From: an uncultured Pseudomonadota bacterium
Lineage (GTDB): Bacteria > SAR324 > NAC60-12
NCBI GenBank assembly: GCA_913052275.1
Contig: CAJXDX010000057.1
Coordinates: 1-9,883 of the forward strand
Direction: 5' to 3'
DNA: 9,883 bases
Position numbers and translations under genes: made by a program. The notes beneath the pieces were generated by a model. It did no database searches and was not told the DNA's origin. It saw only the letters and a list, made by a program, of their open reading frames with translations. Below, one piece after another: positions 1-7,454 of this stretch (position 1 is its first letter; every line of letters starts with the position of its first letter).

Positions 1-948
1 GCAGGATTTGACAAAGACGGGCGCATATATCCCACCTTATTCGCGCTCGGTTTTGGTTTTGTGGAAATAGGCACAGTAACTCCACTTCCTCAAGCAGGGA
101 ATCTCAAGCCCCGCATTTTCCGCCTCCTGGAAGACCAGGCTTTGGTAAACCGTCTGGGCTTCAACAACCAGGGCATCCTGAAAATGGCGGAAAAGCTTGA
201 TTCAGGAACCAAAAAAATCTCTCCCGAAGAGGCTGATATGATCAATCAATCCTCAGAACAGCACGAAAAGTTTTCATCCGGTATGCTGGGGATCAACATT
301 GGAAAAAACGGAGACACCTCTCTGGAAAAAGCCCGGGAAGATTATGTGTCCGCACTCAGTGCACTTCATCCCTTTGCGGATTATTTCACCATCAATATCA
401 GTTCTCCAAACACAGAAGGTCTGCGAAGACTTCAGGAAAAGCAAATGCTTCGTGAATTACTGGAATCTGTTTGTTCCAGACGGGACAAACTCGACCAGAA
501 TCACATCCGGAAAACTCCTCTGCTTGTAAAACTCTCTCCGGACCTCGATGATCAGGGGCTGCAAAACTGTACCGGGGTTATAAAGGAGTTTCCAATACAG
601 GGAGTGATTGCCACAAACACGACTTTGGATAGACAGCAGCTGAAAAGCAGCCAGAAAATTGAGCAGGGAGGACTCAGCGGTAAACCTCTCAAGGAACGCA
701 GCACCGAAGTGGTCCGGATTCTATTTCAGGAACTGGGAAATGAAGTGACAATTATTGGCACCGGAGGAATTTTTAACGGTACTGATGCTTATCAGAAAAT
801 CAGGGCCGGCGCTGCAGCTGTGCAGATTTACACTGCGCTTATCTATGAAGGGCCCGGACTGGTGAGGAGAATTAAACAGGAACTTGCAGAATTGCTTGAA
901 CGGGACGGATTTAATTGTGTGACAGACGTGATTGGAATTGACAGTTGA
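1..948 (+). CDS. pyrD: Dihydroorotate dehydrogenase (quinone), class 2, 5'-truncated by window edge
   Basis: This enzyme oxidises dihydroorotate to orotate in pyrimidine synthesis, passing electrons through FMN to membrane quinone. The reading frame is open from base 1, and the opening residues AGFDKDG followed by GFGFVEIGTVTP are the conserved start of the FMN-binding barrel. The GTG at 61 is therefore an internal Val and the true start lies before the window. Further family motifs are NRLGFNNQG, NISSPNTEGLR (bases about 394-426), LVKLSPDL, ATNTTL, GGLSGKPL and IIGTGGI. The Ser pair at bases 400-405 sits where class 2 enzymes carry their catalytic-base Ser; class 1 enzymes use Cys. The C-terminal QIYTALIYEGPGL is also typical. 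About 315 codons are visible. The missing N-terminus should hold the membrane-associating helices. It converges with the fprA-like gene, with 9 bases between the stops. The identification is secure. Confidence 0.96.
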   Translation, partial: AGFDKDGRIYPTLFALGFGFVEIGTVTPLPQAGNLKPRIFRLLEDQALVNRLGFNNQGILKMAEKLDSGTKKISPEEADMINQSSEQHEKFSSGMLGINIGKNGDTSLEKAREDYVSALSALHPFADYFTINISSPNTEGLRRLQEKQMLRELLESVCSRRDKLDQNHIRKTPLLVKLSPDLDDQGLQNCTGVIKEFPIQGVIATNTTLDRQQLKSSQKIEQGGLSGKPLKERSTEVVRILFQELGNEVTIIGTGGIFNGTDAYQKIRAGAAAVQIYTALIYEGPGLVRRIKQELAELLERDGFNCVTDVIGIDS

Positions 949-969
949 AAGGCTGAATCAATTTTTTTT
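937..969 (+). terminator. Probable intrinsic terminator of pyrD, overlapping the fprA 3' end
   Basis: ATTGACAG (937-944) pairs with CTG (953-955) and TCAAT (958-962), with AA at 956-957 as a bulge and an 8-base loop. A run of eight T (962-969) follows at once. This is the shape of a Rho-independent terminator for plus-strand transcripts. The stem is AT-rich, so it may be weak. It contains the pyrD stop codon and runs into the last codons of the convergent minus-strand gene, whose AAA AAA AAT codons supply the T run on the plus strand. It has no T run in the minus direction, so it would not stop the haem cluster transcript. Confidence 0.5.
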
Positions 970-2346
970 GTCCCGGATTATTTCCAGCATTTTATCGATT
1001 GAAGTAACTTTAACCCTTGGCCGCTCTTGTGACTGACCTGAGTCTGTTTCGTATTCGTCAAGCAGTTTCCAGTCTTCAAACGACACATAGTCCACATTCC
1101 GTTCTTTCAGCAGAGATTCGATACCTGAACTGTCAGGTTGCTGCCTGGGTTCAATTTTTTCCTGTAGAAAAGTTTCCAGCATGCGATGAACAGTTTCTAC
1201 TGCATCCTGCTTATTTGTACCGATCACACCTGTCGGGCCGCGCTTGATCCATCCCGCTACATATTCACGAGTGCGAAGTGATTTGTCCTGATCCTCATCG
1301 ATTATTTGTCCGCATTCGTTAGGGATAGTTCCGGAATTCTGATCAAAAGGGACATCAGCCAGAGGATTGCCATGATATCCGATTGAGCGAAAAATCAAAC
1401 CTGCATTTTCTTCCATTAACTCACCGGTTGCCTGTGGACGCAGACTTCCGTCATCCCGTTTGACCAGCTGATTTCTGACCATCCTGATTTTTTCTACACC
1501 CCCATTCCCCAATATTTCAAGCGGGGAAGCAAGAAACATAAAATGGACTCGTTTCTTTTTATTGGAAGAATTCTTTTCTGAAATCTGCTTGAGAATTTCA
1601 ATATTTTTCTTTGTGTCTTTGCTTGCATCAGTTTCAAGAATACGCTGACTCTCTGCATCCAGTTTAAGGGGGCCTCCTTCCAGTATTACATCAGCGCTGT
1701 CCAGTTCCAGAAACTCCCTGGCTTCTACCGGAGTAAAAGCCGCCTGTAAAGGCCCCCGTCTGCCAACAAGCCAGATATCTTCAATCTGGCTTTCAAAAAG
1801 TGTCTCCAGTGCATAGTCTGCAATGTCTGTTTTCGACAGTTCTTCAGGAGTCTTTGCCAGAATCCGGGCCACGTCAAGTGCAACATTGCCCATGCCAATT
1901 ACAAATACATCTTTTACAGACAGGTCAAACTTATGCCCACGAAAATCCGGATGACCATTATACCAGGCCACAAACTCAGTTGCTGAATGGCTGCCTGGCA
2001 ATTCCTCACCCGGAATTCCAAGTGAGCGGTCAGACGGACTTCCGACCGCATAAATTACCGCGTCATAAAACTCAAGTACATCCGACCTGAGAATATCACT
2101 TCCAAATTCAACATTTCCGAAAAACCTGAAGTTCTCGTTTTCAGCAATGCGGCTGTAAATTTTTGTAACAGATTTAATTTTCTGATGATCCGGTGCTACA
2201 CCTCCCCTGACGAGCCCAAAGGGAGTCGGGAGGCGGTCAAACATATCCACTTTAATGGACCATGACTGTTGCCGGAATAGCTCTCCGGCCGCGTAAAATC
2301 CTGCGGGACCGGAACCGATTACTGCGATTTTCCAGAAAGCGCTCAT
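958..2346 (-). CDS. fprA: Ferredoxin/adrenodoxin-type NADP+ reductase (FAD flavoprotein)
   Basis: This 462-residue flavoprotein resembles mitochondrial adrenodoxin reductase and mycobacterial FprA. Those enzymes move electrons between NADPH and a [2Fe-2S] or similar ferredoxin in the cytoplasm or matrix. The N-terminal FAD dinucleotide motif is GSGPAG (residues 11-16). The family block PTPFGLVRGGVAPDHQKIK spans about 40-58. The NADPH fold has GMGNVALDVARIL (151-163) and the GRRGP element (195-199). The C-terminal FAD block is AGWIKRGPTGVIGTNKQDA (364-382). Length fits the family. Residues about 400-462 form a charged, less conserved tail. It lies 53 bases after hemC on the same strand with no visible terminator between, so it is probably co-transcribed with hemA-hemC. 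No ferredoxin gene is in view, so its partner is unknown. No strong Shine-Dalgarno precedes the ATG. Family membership is secure; the physiological role is inferred. Confidence 0.92.
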   Translation of the reverse strand: MSAFWKIAVIGSGPAGFYAAGELFRQQSWSIKVDMFDRLPTPFGLVRGGVAPDHQKIKSVTKIYSRIAENENFRFFGNVEFGSDILRSDVLEFYDAVIYAVGSPSDRSLGIPGEELPGSHSATEFVAWYNGHPDFRGHKFDLSVKDVFVIGMGNVALDVARILAKTPEELSKTDIADYALETLFESQIEDIWLVGRRGPLQAAFTPVEAREFLELDSADVILEGGPLKLDAESQRILETDASKDTKKNIEILKQISEKNSSNKKKRVHFMFLASPLEILGNGGVEKIRMVRNQLVKRDDGSLRPQATGELMEENAGLIFRSIGYHGNPLADVPFDQNSGTIPNECGQIIDEDQDKSLRTREYVAGWIKRGPTGVIGTNKQDAVETVHRMLETFLQEKIEPRQQPDSSGIESLLKERNVDYVSFEDWKLLDEYETDSGQSQERPRVKVTSIDKMLEIIRDKKN

Positions 2347-2399
2347 TTTTTCATAACAAAGGTTACTGAATTAATGATATGAAGAATTTCACGGTTAAC

Positions 2400-3362
2400 T
2401 CATTTTATTGCAGCTTGTATCTTTTGTAAAATTAGATCACCGCCATTGTTCAGAAGCCATTCTGCGGATTCCTTGCCAAGACTTACCGCATTATGTGTTT
2501 GAGCTCGTGCTTCATATTTAATTAGTGAATTACCTTCAGGATCACAAAGTGCGGACTGTAAATGCAGTTCCTCCACTTTGTTGATGCAATAGCCTGCTAA
2601 TGGAATTTGGCAATTACCCTCAAGCTCCGTTAGCAAAGATCTCTCTGCAAGCAAACAGCCATGAGTAACCGGATCATTGATGTGCTCTACCAAACTCAGA
2701 GTGCCATGATCTCCTGCTCTGGTTTCAATTCCAATTGCCCCCTGGCCGATTGCGGGAAGCATCCATTTCATTGGTAAAACTTCAGTTATTCGATTTTCAA
2801 GATTTATTCTCTTTAATCCGGATACGGCCAAAATTATGGCATCAACTTCTCCCTTATCAAGTTTCTCAAGCCGCGTAGGCACATTACCGCGTAAACTGCG
2901 GACTTTTATATCAGGTCTGTGATGTTTCAAGAACGCAGTCCTACGCAATGAACTTGTTCCAACAATTGCTCCTTTGGGGAAGTTTTCAATACTTCCGTAT
3001 TTTGGGCAAATCCAGGCATCCCGGGGATCGTCTCTTTCAGCAATAACAGAAATTTCCAGCCCTTCAGGCAAAAAGCTGGTCACATCTTTCATACTGTGTA
3101 CTGCTAGGTCAGCCCTGCCATCAAGCAATGCGTTTTCAAGGTCTTTGACAAAAAGTCCCTTTCCCCCAATCTCTGCCAGAGGTTGCTGCTGATTACGGTC
3201 ACCTGCGGTTGTTACGGTTAATAATTCAACTGTAATTTCAGAATGCTGTTCAAGAATTTTTTCCCTTACCCAGTTTGCCTGCCAAAGCGCGAGAGTACTG
3301 CCTCTTGTTGCGATTGTTAAGGTAGGATTTTTTTTGCCGCTTATCGAAAAAGCGTTAGGCAT
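2400..3362 (-). CDS. hemC: Porphobilinogen deaminase (hydroxymethylbilane synthase)
   Basis: HemC joins four porphobilinogen units into hydroxymethylbilane, the linear tetrapyrrole precursor of uroporphyrinogen III, in the cytosol. At 320 residues it has normal length. Visible family motifs are IATRGSTLALWQA (17-29), EIGGKGLFVKDLE (64-76), AVHSMKDV (87-94, with the catalytic Asp at 93), GTSSLRR (135-141), LRGNVPTRL (157-165) and AIGQGAIGIE (204-213). Cys251 in GNCQIPL is the expected attachment site of the dipyrromethane cofactor. Many homologues read GGCQVP here, so Asn at 250 is a mild variation. The ATG lies 3 bases after the hemA stop and I see no Shine-Dalgarno, which suggests translational coupling to hemA. 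Confidence 0.97.
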   Translation of the reverse strand: MPNAFSISGKKNPTLTIATRGSTLALWQANWVREKILEQHSEITVELLTVTTAGDRNQQQPLAEIGGKGLFVKDLENALLDGRADLAVHSMKDVTSFLPEGLEISVIAERDDPRDAWICPKYGSIENFPKGAIVGTSSLRRTAFLKHHRPDIKVRSLRGNVPTRLEKLDKGEVDAIILAVSGLKRINLENRITEVLPMKWMLPAIGQGAIGIETRAGDHGTLSLVEHINDPVTHGCLLAERSLLTELEGNCQIPLAGYCINKVEELHLQSALCDPEGNSLIKYEARAQTHNAVSLGKESAEWLLNNGGDLILQKIQAAIK

Positions 3363-3365
3363 GCG

Positions 3366-4673
3366 TCATGATTTTATGATTTTAAGTCTGGGCTGTTGTT
3401 GGGCGGTCTTTCCTAAAGGAGCAGGACTTAAATCAAACAATTTTGCGATTGATTCCAAGTGGAGGTGGGAGTCTTCTTCCTGTGCTAGCTGTTTAAGGTT
3501 TCGTGAAGGATCATGCAAAAGTTTGTGTACAAGCCTGTGAACAAACTGTTCAATTTCTTTACGCTCAGACTCAGGCAGGTTTTTAATGCGTCGAAAAACT
3601 TTCTGCAGTTCTTCTTCCGCAGTAGAGTGGAATGCTTTGCGCAAACTTCTAATTGTCGGCACTGCAGAAAGAGACCTGAACCATATTTCTAATTTGGATA
3701 ATTCTTCTTCAATTATTTCTTCAGCCTTAATGGATTGTTTTTTTCGTTCCTCCTGGTTTTGTGAAACAATTGATTGTAAATCATCGATATCGTAGCAGAA
3801 AGTTCCATGCAGCTTATTTATTTCAGGGTCAATATCCCTTGGAACTGCAATATCTATAAAAAACATGGGATTGCCCTTGCGATTAACCAAACACTGTTTT
3901 ACCAGTTCTTGTGTGATGATATAGTTTCGAGCCCCGGTTGAGCTTATTACAATGTCTGCCAGATGGAGATGCCGGTTAAGTTGTTCAAAAGGAACTGCAA
4001 GTCCCTGAAATTTTTCTGCCAGCTCTGCTGCACTGGTAAATGTCCTGTTGGTTACAAATAACTGTGAAATGCCGTTCCGCATCAGGTGCTGAACAGCCAG
4101 TTCAGCCATTTCTCCTGCACCAATCACAATTACACTTTGTTTGGATAAATCTTCGAAAATGTGCTTTGCCAGTTCTACTGCGGCATAACTTACAGAAACA
4201 GCGTTACTTGCAACAGTGGTTTCTGTACGTACCCGTTTTGCAGTGGAAAATGCACGTGTGAAAAGTGGGTGAAGCAATTTGCCTGTTAGTTCTGCCTCAC
4301 TGAAACAATGAAATGTATCTTTCAGTTGGCCTAGAATCTGGGGTTCTCCAAGTACCATGGAGTCTAAACTGGATGCGACCCTGAAAAAATGTCTTGACGC
4401 GTCAAGATTTTGCAGAATGTAGATACTCTCACGAAGGTTAGAAATATTCCAATATTTCTGCAGCATTTCAATAATCTGATTAAGCTGCTGCTCTGCGTTG
4501 ACAAGGAATAATTCTGTGCGATTGCAGGTACTTAGGATTACAATTCCTCCCAGTTTGAAGCTTTCTTTAAGCCGGCTTGCCAGCTCAATTTGCTGAACCT
4601 GGGTCAAGGCTAGTCGCTCTCGGACTTCAATCGGTGTTTTTTTAAAATTCCATCCAATTACGGTAAATCGCAT
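3366..4673 (-). CDS. hemA: Glutamyl-tRNA reductase
   Basis: HemA reduces Glu-tRNA(Glu) with NADPH to glutamate-1-semialdehyde, the committed step of the C5 tetrapyrrole pathway. The 435-residue product has all three domains. The catalytic N-terminal domain includes VIGWNFKKTPIEVRERL (5-21) and the active-site Cys50 in LSTCNRTEL. GEPQILGQLK (109-118) follows. The NADPH-binding domain has GAGEMA (185-190) and FFIDIAVPRDIDP (271-283). The C-terminal helical dimerisation domain runs from about 305. Most homologues have a His in NHKTAP, where this one has NFKKTP. The last 20 residues are a short, probably disordered tail. It is the first gene of the minus-strand cluster, followed closely by hemC, a common pairing. 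No clear Shine-Dalgarno is visible before the ATG. Confidence 0.97.
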   Translation of the reverse strand: MRFTVIGWNFKKTPIEVRERLALTQVQQIELASRLKESFKLGGIVILSTCNRTELFLVNAEQQLNQIIEMLQKYWNISNLRESIYILQNLDASRHFFRVASSLDSMVLGEPQILGQLKDTFHCFSEAELTGKLLHPLFTRAFSTAKRVRTETTVASNAVSVSYAAVELAKHIFEDLSKQSVIVIGAGEMAELAVQHLMRNGISQLFVTNRTFTSAAELAEKFQGLAVPFEQLNRHLHLADIVISSTGARNYIITQELVKQCLVNRKGNPMFFIDIAVPRDIDPEINKLHGTFCYDIDDLQSIVSQNQEERKKQSIKAEEIIEEELSKLEIWFRSLSAVPTIRSLRKAFHSTAEEELQKVFRRIKNLPESERKEIEQFVHRLVHKLLHDPSRNLKQLAQEEDSHLHLESIAKLFDLSPAPLGKTAQQQPRLKIIKS

Positions 4674-4685
4674 AACTGATCGATA

Positions 4686-4691
4686 ATTATA
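4686..4691 (-). promoter_or_regulatory. Candidate -10 box for the hemA cluster
   Basis: On the minus strand, TATAAT lies 12 bases before the hemA ATG, within the longer AAGATATAAT (4695 down to 4686). No good -35 is correctly spaced: TTGATT is 21 bases and CTGACA 13 bases upstream. If it is used, transcription would start only about 5 bases before the ATG, giving a nearly leaderless message, which fits the lack of a Shine-Dalgarno. The rest of the 150-base divergent region up to pgsA is AT-rich, with no repeat or operator that I could recognise. Confidence 0.3.
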
Positions 4692-4826
4692 TCTTTCCCG
4701 GGTCTGTCAGGTAATCAAGTATTTTTCTTCACAATATTCAGAACCGATCAATGGAAAATTGCTTTTTTTGCTTAATCGACGCATCATAACTGGACAGTCA
4801 AAATAACTCAAGACAGGATTTTTTTG

Positions 4827-5393
4827 ATGGTTGCTTTTTTTTCCAAATGGCTTACCGCCAACCATTTGACCACGCTGCGTGTTGCATTGGTCCCTTTTAT
4901 TTATGCAGGCATGGTAATTGGAGAAGATGATCGATGGATTCTGCTGGGAACATGGCTGGTTTTTTTAATTGCCTGTCTGACAGACTATTGGGATGGAGTA
5001 ATTGCAAGACATCAGGGTAAAGCAACTAAGAAAGGCAAACTGCTGGACCCGGTCGCAGACAAAATATTAATTTGTTCTTTGCTGATTCTACTGGTTGCCT
5101 TGGAAAGAGCCCCTGCATATTTGACAGTAATCCTGATCGCACGGGAATTGATCATCAACGGATTAAGATCAATTGCAGCAGCAGAAGGGGTGGTTATTGC
5201 TGCAAGCAGCGGAGGAAAAAGTAAAACAATCACACAGATGGTCGCAGTAGGTTTCCTGATCATACATTACAACACAATCGGTCTCCCTTGTCATGAAATT
5301 GGGATTCTGATGCTGTGGGTTGCGACCGGAATTTCTCTTTGGAGCGGTTACAAATACATTGTCTCCTATTTTCAGAATTTGCCAAACGATTGA
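4827..5393 (+). CDS. pgsA: CDP-diacylglycerol--glycerol-3-phosphate 3-phosphatidyltransferase
   Basis: PgsA is an inner-membrane enzyme that condenses CDP-diacylglycerol with glycerol-3-phosphate to phosphatidylglycerolphosphate, the precursor of PG and cardiolipin. The CDP-alcohol phosphotransferase signature D-x2-D-G-x2-A-R-x8-G-x3-D-x3-D is complete. From the ATG used here it spans residues 53-78, with the four Asp at 53, 56, 74 and 78. RELIINGLRSIAAAEG and GKSKTITQM are typical of PgsA rather than of other members. About six hydrophobic membrane segments are visible, and the 188-residue length is normal. I chose ATG 4827 over the adjacent in-frame TTG at 4824 because AGGA at 4815-4818 sits 8 bases before it. 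The stop lies in a (GATT)3 tract, and the frame then stays open for 38 more codons up to hslV. Confidence 0.94.
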   Translation: MVAFFSKWLTANHLTTLRVALVPFIYAGMVIGEDDRWILLGTWLVFLIACLTDYWDGVIARHQGKATKKGKLLDPVADKILICSLLILLVALERAPAYLTVILIARELIINGLRSIAAAEGVVIAASSGGKSKTITQMVAVGFLIIHYNTIGLPCHEIGILMLWVATGISLWSGYKYIVSYFQNLPND

Positions 5394-5465
5394 TTGATTG
5401 GCAGTCTTTCAGCATTGATCAGGCATCTATCTCTCGTCTGGACAATGCCTTTCCAACTGGTAAGA

Positions 5466-5471
5466 TATAAT
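5466..5471 (+). promoter_or_regulatory. Candidate -10 box before hslVU
   Basis: A perfect TATAAT lies 35 bases before the hslV ATG, preceded by AAGA so that the decamer AAGATATAAT equals the one before hemA. The best -35-like hexamer, TGGACA at 5439-5444, has a spacer of 21 bases, longer than the usual 16-18. A start near 5478 would give a leader of about 29 bases. I saw no recognisable heat-shock sigma consensus. hslVU could instead be read through from pgsA, since no terminator separates them. Confidence 0.3.
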
Positions 5472-5506
5472 CACTCAAAATCAGGAAACTTTAAGAAAAT
5501 TTTTAT

Positions 5507-6028
5507 ATGACTACTATTCTAAGCGTGCGCAAAGACAATTGCGTGGTAATGGCTGGTGACGGCCAGGTATCTATGCAGAACACTATCATGAAGCCATCTG
5601 CCCGAAAATTGCGCAACACCTTTGACGGCAAGGTTATAGCCGGATTCGCCGGTTCCACAGCAGACGCTTTCACACTATTCGAAAAATTTGATGAAAAACT
5701 TGAACAGTACAATGGAAAACTGCTGCGTTCTGCAGTTGAACTGGCCAAAGAATGGCGAACTGATAAGATGCTGCGTAACCTGGAGGCACTGCTTGCTGTT
5801 TCAAGTGCTGAAGCCTCACTGGTAATTTCCGGAAACGGAGATGTGATTGAACCGGATGACGGACTTATTGGAATTGGATCTGGTGGAATGTATGCACTGG
5901 CGGCAGCCAGAGCTTTGATTGACACCAAGCTAAGTCCTCGGGAAATTGCAGAAAAATCAATGAAAATAGCTTCAGATATTTGTATCTATACCAATGACAA
6001 AATAACTTTCGAAGAATTGAAAATCTAA
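5507..6028 (+). CDS. hslV: ATP-dependent protease peptidase subunit HslV (ClpQ)
   Basis: HslV is the Thr peptidase of the two-part cytoplasmic HslVU protease. Two stacked hexameric rings degrade proteins unfolded by HslU. The product begins MTTILSVRKDN; removing Met1 exposes the nucleophilic Thr, which fixes this ATG as the start. Other family landmarks are AGDGQV (16-21), Lys34 (Lys33 of the mature chain) in SARKLR, GKVIAGFAGSTADAFTLFE (41-59), AVELAKEWRTDKMLR (76-90), ISGNGDVIEP (107-116) and Ser125 in GIGSGG (mature Ser124). The end, DICIYTNDKITFEEL, matches the family. At 173 residues it is full length. Shine-Dalgarno complementarity is weak, with AGGAA too distant and AAGA about 10 bases upstream. 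hslU follows after 4 bases, so the two are certainly one transcription unit. Confidence 0.97.
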   Translation: MTTILSVRKDNCVVMAGDGQVSMQNTIMKPSARKLRNTFDGKVIAGFAGSTADAFTLFEKFDEKLEQYNGKLLRSAVELAKEWRTDKMLRNLEALLAVSSAEASLVISGNGDVIEPDDGLIGIGSGGMYALAAARALIDTKLSPREIAEKSMKIASDICIYTNDKITFEELKI

Positions 6029-6032
6029 ACTC

Positions 6033-7388
6033 ATGATAACACCAACCGAAAACAATATGACACCGCAGGAGACGGTAGACGCGCTTGACCGATACATCAT
6101 TGGTCAGACAGATGCAAAGAAAGCTGTGGCTATCGCCCTGCGCAATCGCTGGAGACGCCTGCAACTGGGAGAAGATTTGAAAGATGAGATTTTACCAAAA
6201 AATATAATCATGATTGGTGCCACTGGTATAGGTAAAACTGAAATTGCCCGCCGTATTTCCAGGCTGGTAAACGCTCCTTTTATAAAAGTTGAAGCATCGA
6301 AATTTACTGAAGTAGGTTACGTGGGACGTGATGTTGAGTCAATGATTCGAGATTTGACTGATAACTCGGTTAACATGGTTCGACAGGAGCAGATGGAACG
6401 GAAACAGGACGCAGCCAGAGAAATGGTTGAAGAACGTCTGCTGAATTTGTTGCTTCCGCCTGCAGAAGGCAAACAGGATGATTCTGAAGAAAAAGCAGCA
6501 CCAAATCCGACACGAGAAAAGTTCCGCAAGAAACTTCGTTCAGGAGAATTGGATCAAAGGATTGTTGAACTGGACGTAGCTGAAAGGCCTTCAGGAGCGG
6601 TAATGGAGTTTATGCCGATTTCCATGAATGACAACATGGATATAAACATTCGTGATATGCTTGCTAACATGATGCCCAAGCAGTCAAAGCGTCGTCGGGT
6701 CAGCATTGAAGACGCACGCAATATCCTGCAGCAGGAAGAAGTAGGCAAACTGATAGACATGGAGGAAGTCTCCAGGGAAGCTGTAAAGCGAGTTGAACAA
6801 AGCGGAATTATCTTTTTGGATGAAGTTGATAAGATTGCTTCACGACGCAGCCATTCTCAAGGTCCGGACATTTCCAGAGAAGGAGTGCAGCGGGACCTGC
6901 TGCCTATTGTTGAAGGATCTACCGTAAACACAAAATACGGACCAGTTCAAACAGACCATATTCTGTTCATTGCCGCAGGAGCTTTCCACCTTACAAAGCC
7001 ATCTGACATGATTCCAGAACTGCAGGGAAGGTTTCCAATAAGAGTTGAACTGCTCTCACTTAACAAAAAAGATTTTGTACGTATACTTACTGAACCAAAA
7101 AATGCGCTGATAGTTCAATATACCGCCTTGATGAAGACAGAGGGTGTAAAGCTGGAATTTACTAAAGACGCAATTGACAAAATTGCTGAAATTGCCTGTC
7201 AAATAAATGAAGATTCCGAAAATATTGGAGCCCGAAGACTTCATACTGTTATGGAACAACTGCTGGAAGAAGTCAGTTTTACTGCTCCGGAATTGAAGGA
7301 TCAGAAAATTTCAGTGACTCCGGAATATATTCAAAGCCGACTCTCAAACCTGCTAAAAAATCAGGATTTGAGCCGTTACATATTGTAG
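6033..7388 (+). CDS. hslU: ATP-dependent protease ATPase subunit HslU (ClpY)
   Basis: HslU is the AAA+ unfoldase that feeds substrates to HslV. In order, the sequence shows the N-terminal TVDALDRYIIGQ and AVAIALRNRWRR (31-42), the Walker A GATGIGKT (62-69) and the pore loop GYVG (95-98) that grips substrate. The variable I-domain spans about 110-245, with an acidic stretch near 145-157. Walker B is IIFLDEVDKI (259-268), and the sensor 2 region is GARRLHT (399-405). The C-terminus DLSRYIL closely matches the DLSRFIL tail by which family members dock into HslV pockets. Walker A usually reads GPTGVGKT in this family, so Ala63 replaces Pro. The 451-residue length is normal. ATG 6033 is used; ATG 6057 (Met9, MTPQETV) is an alternative closer to many homologues. 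Neither has a strong Shine-Dalgarno, so coupling with hslV is likely. Confidence 0.97.
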   Translation: MITPTENNMTPQETVDALDRYIIGQTDAKKAVAIALRNRWRRLQLGEDLKDEILPKNIIMIGATGIGKTEIARRISRLVNAPFIKVEASKFTEVGYVGRDVESMIRDLTDNSVNMVRQEQMERKQDAAREMVEERLLNLLLPPAEGKQDDSEEKAAPNPTREKFRKKLRSGELDQRIVELDVAERPSGAVMEFMPISMNDNMDINIRDMLANMMPKQSKRRRVSIEDARNILQQEEVGKLIDMEEVSREAVKRVEQSGIIFLDEVDKIASRRSHSQGPDISREGVQRDLLPIVEGSTVNTKYGPVQTDHILFIAAGAFHLTKPSDMIPELQGRFPIRVELLSLNKKDFVRILTEPKNALIVQYTALMKTEGVKLEFTKDAIDKIAEIACQINEDSENIGARRLHTVMEQLLEEVSFTAPELKDQKISVTPEYIQSRLSNLLKNQDLSRYIL

Positions 7389-7454
7389 TCAAAAAAATCA
7401 AATTTGATTCAATTTATACTTTGATTAGATATTTCTGAAAAATAAGGTAGAAGA

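Noticed and set aside
61..63. GTG at 61 as the true pyrD start
   Set aside because: The upstream codons 1-60 are in frame and encode the conserved AGFDKDG and ALGFGF residues of the enzyme, so the gene continues to the left of the window.
1800..2090. 96-codon plus-strand ORF opposite the fprA-like gene
   Set aside because: It is antisense to conserved FAD/NADPH-domain codons, with low-complexity composition and no recognisable domain.
4674..4826. Operator or riboswitch in the hemA-pgsA divergent region
   Set aside because: CGATCA occurs twice (in CTGATCGATA and ACCGATCAAT), but there is no convincing inverted repeat, conserved RNA fold or known regulator site.
5503..5928. 141-codon minus-strand ORF opposite hslV
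   Set aside because: It lies wholly within the well-conserved hslV gene, is rich in Ser and Ala as antisense shadows are, and matches no family I know.
5865..6164. 99-codon minus-strand ORF across the hslV-hslU junction
   Set aside because: It overlaps two clearly real genes, its composition is unlike a protein, and no start signal is visible.
7396..7409. Perfect 14-base palindrome AATCAAATTTGATT just after hslU, as a terminator
   Set aside because: Only A-T-rich pairs, about five usable stem pairs once a loop is allowed, and no T run after it in the plus direction. The A run before it would suit only a minus-strand terminator, and no minus-strand gene is present there.
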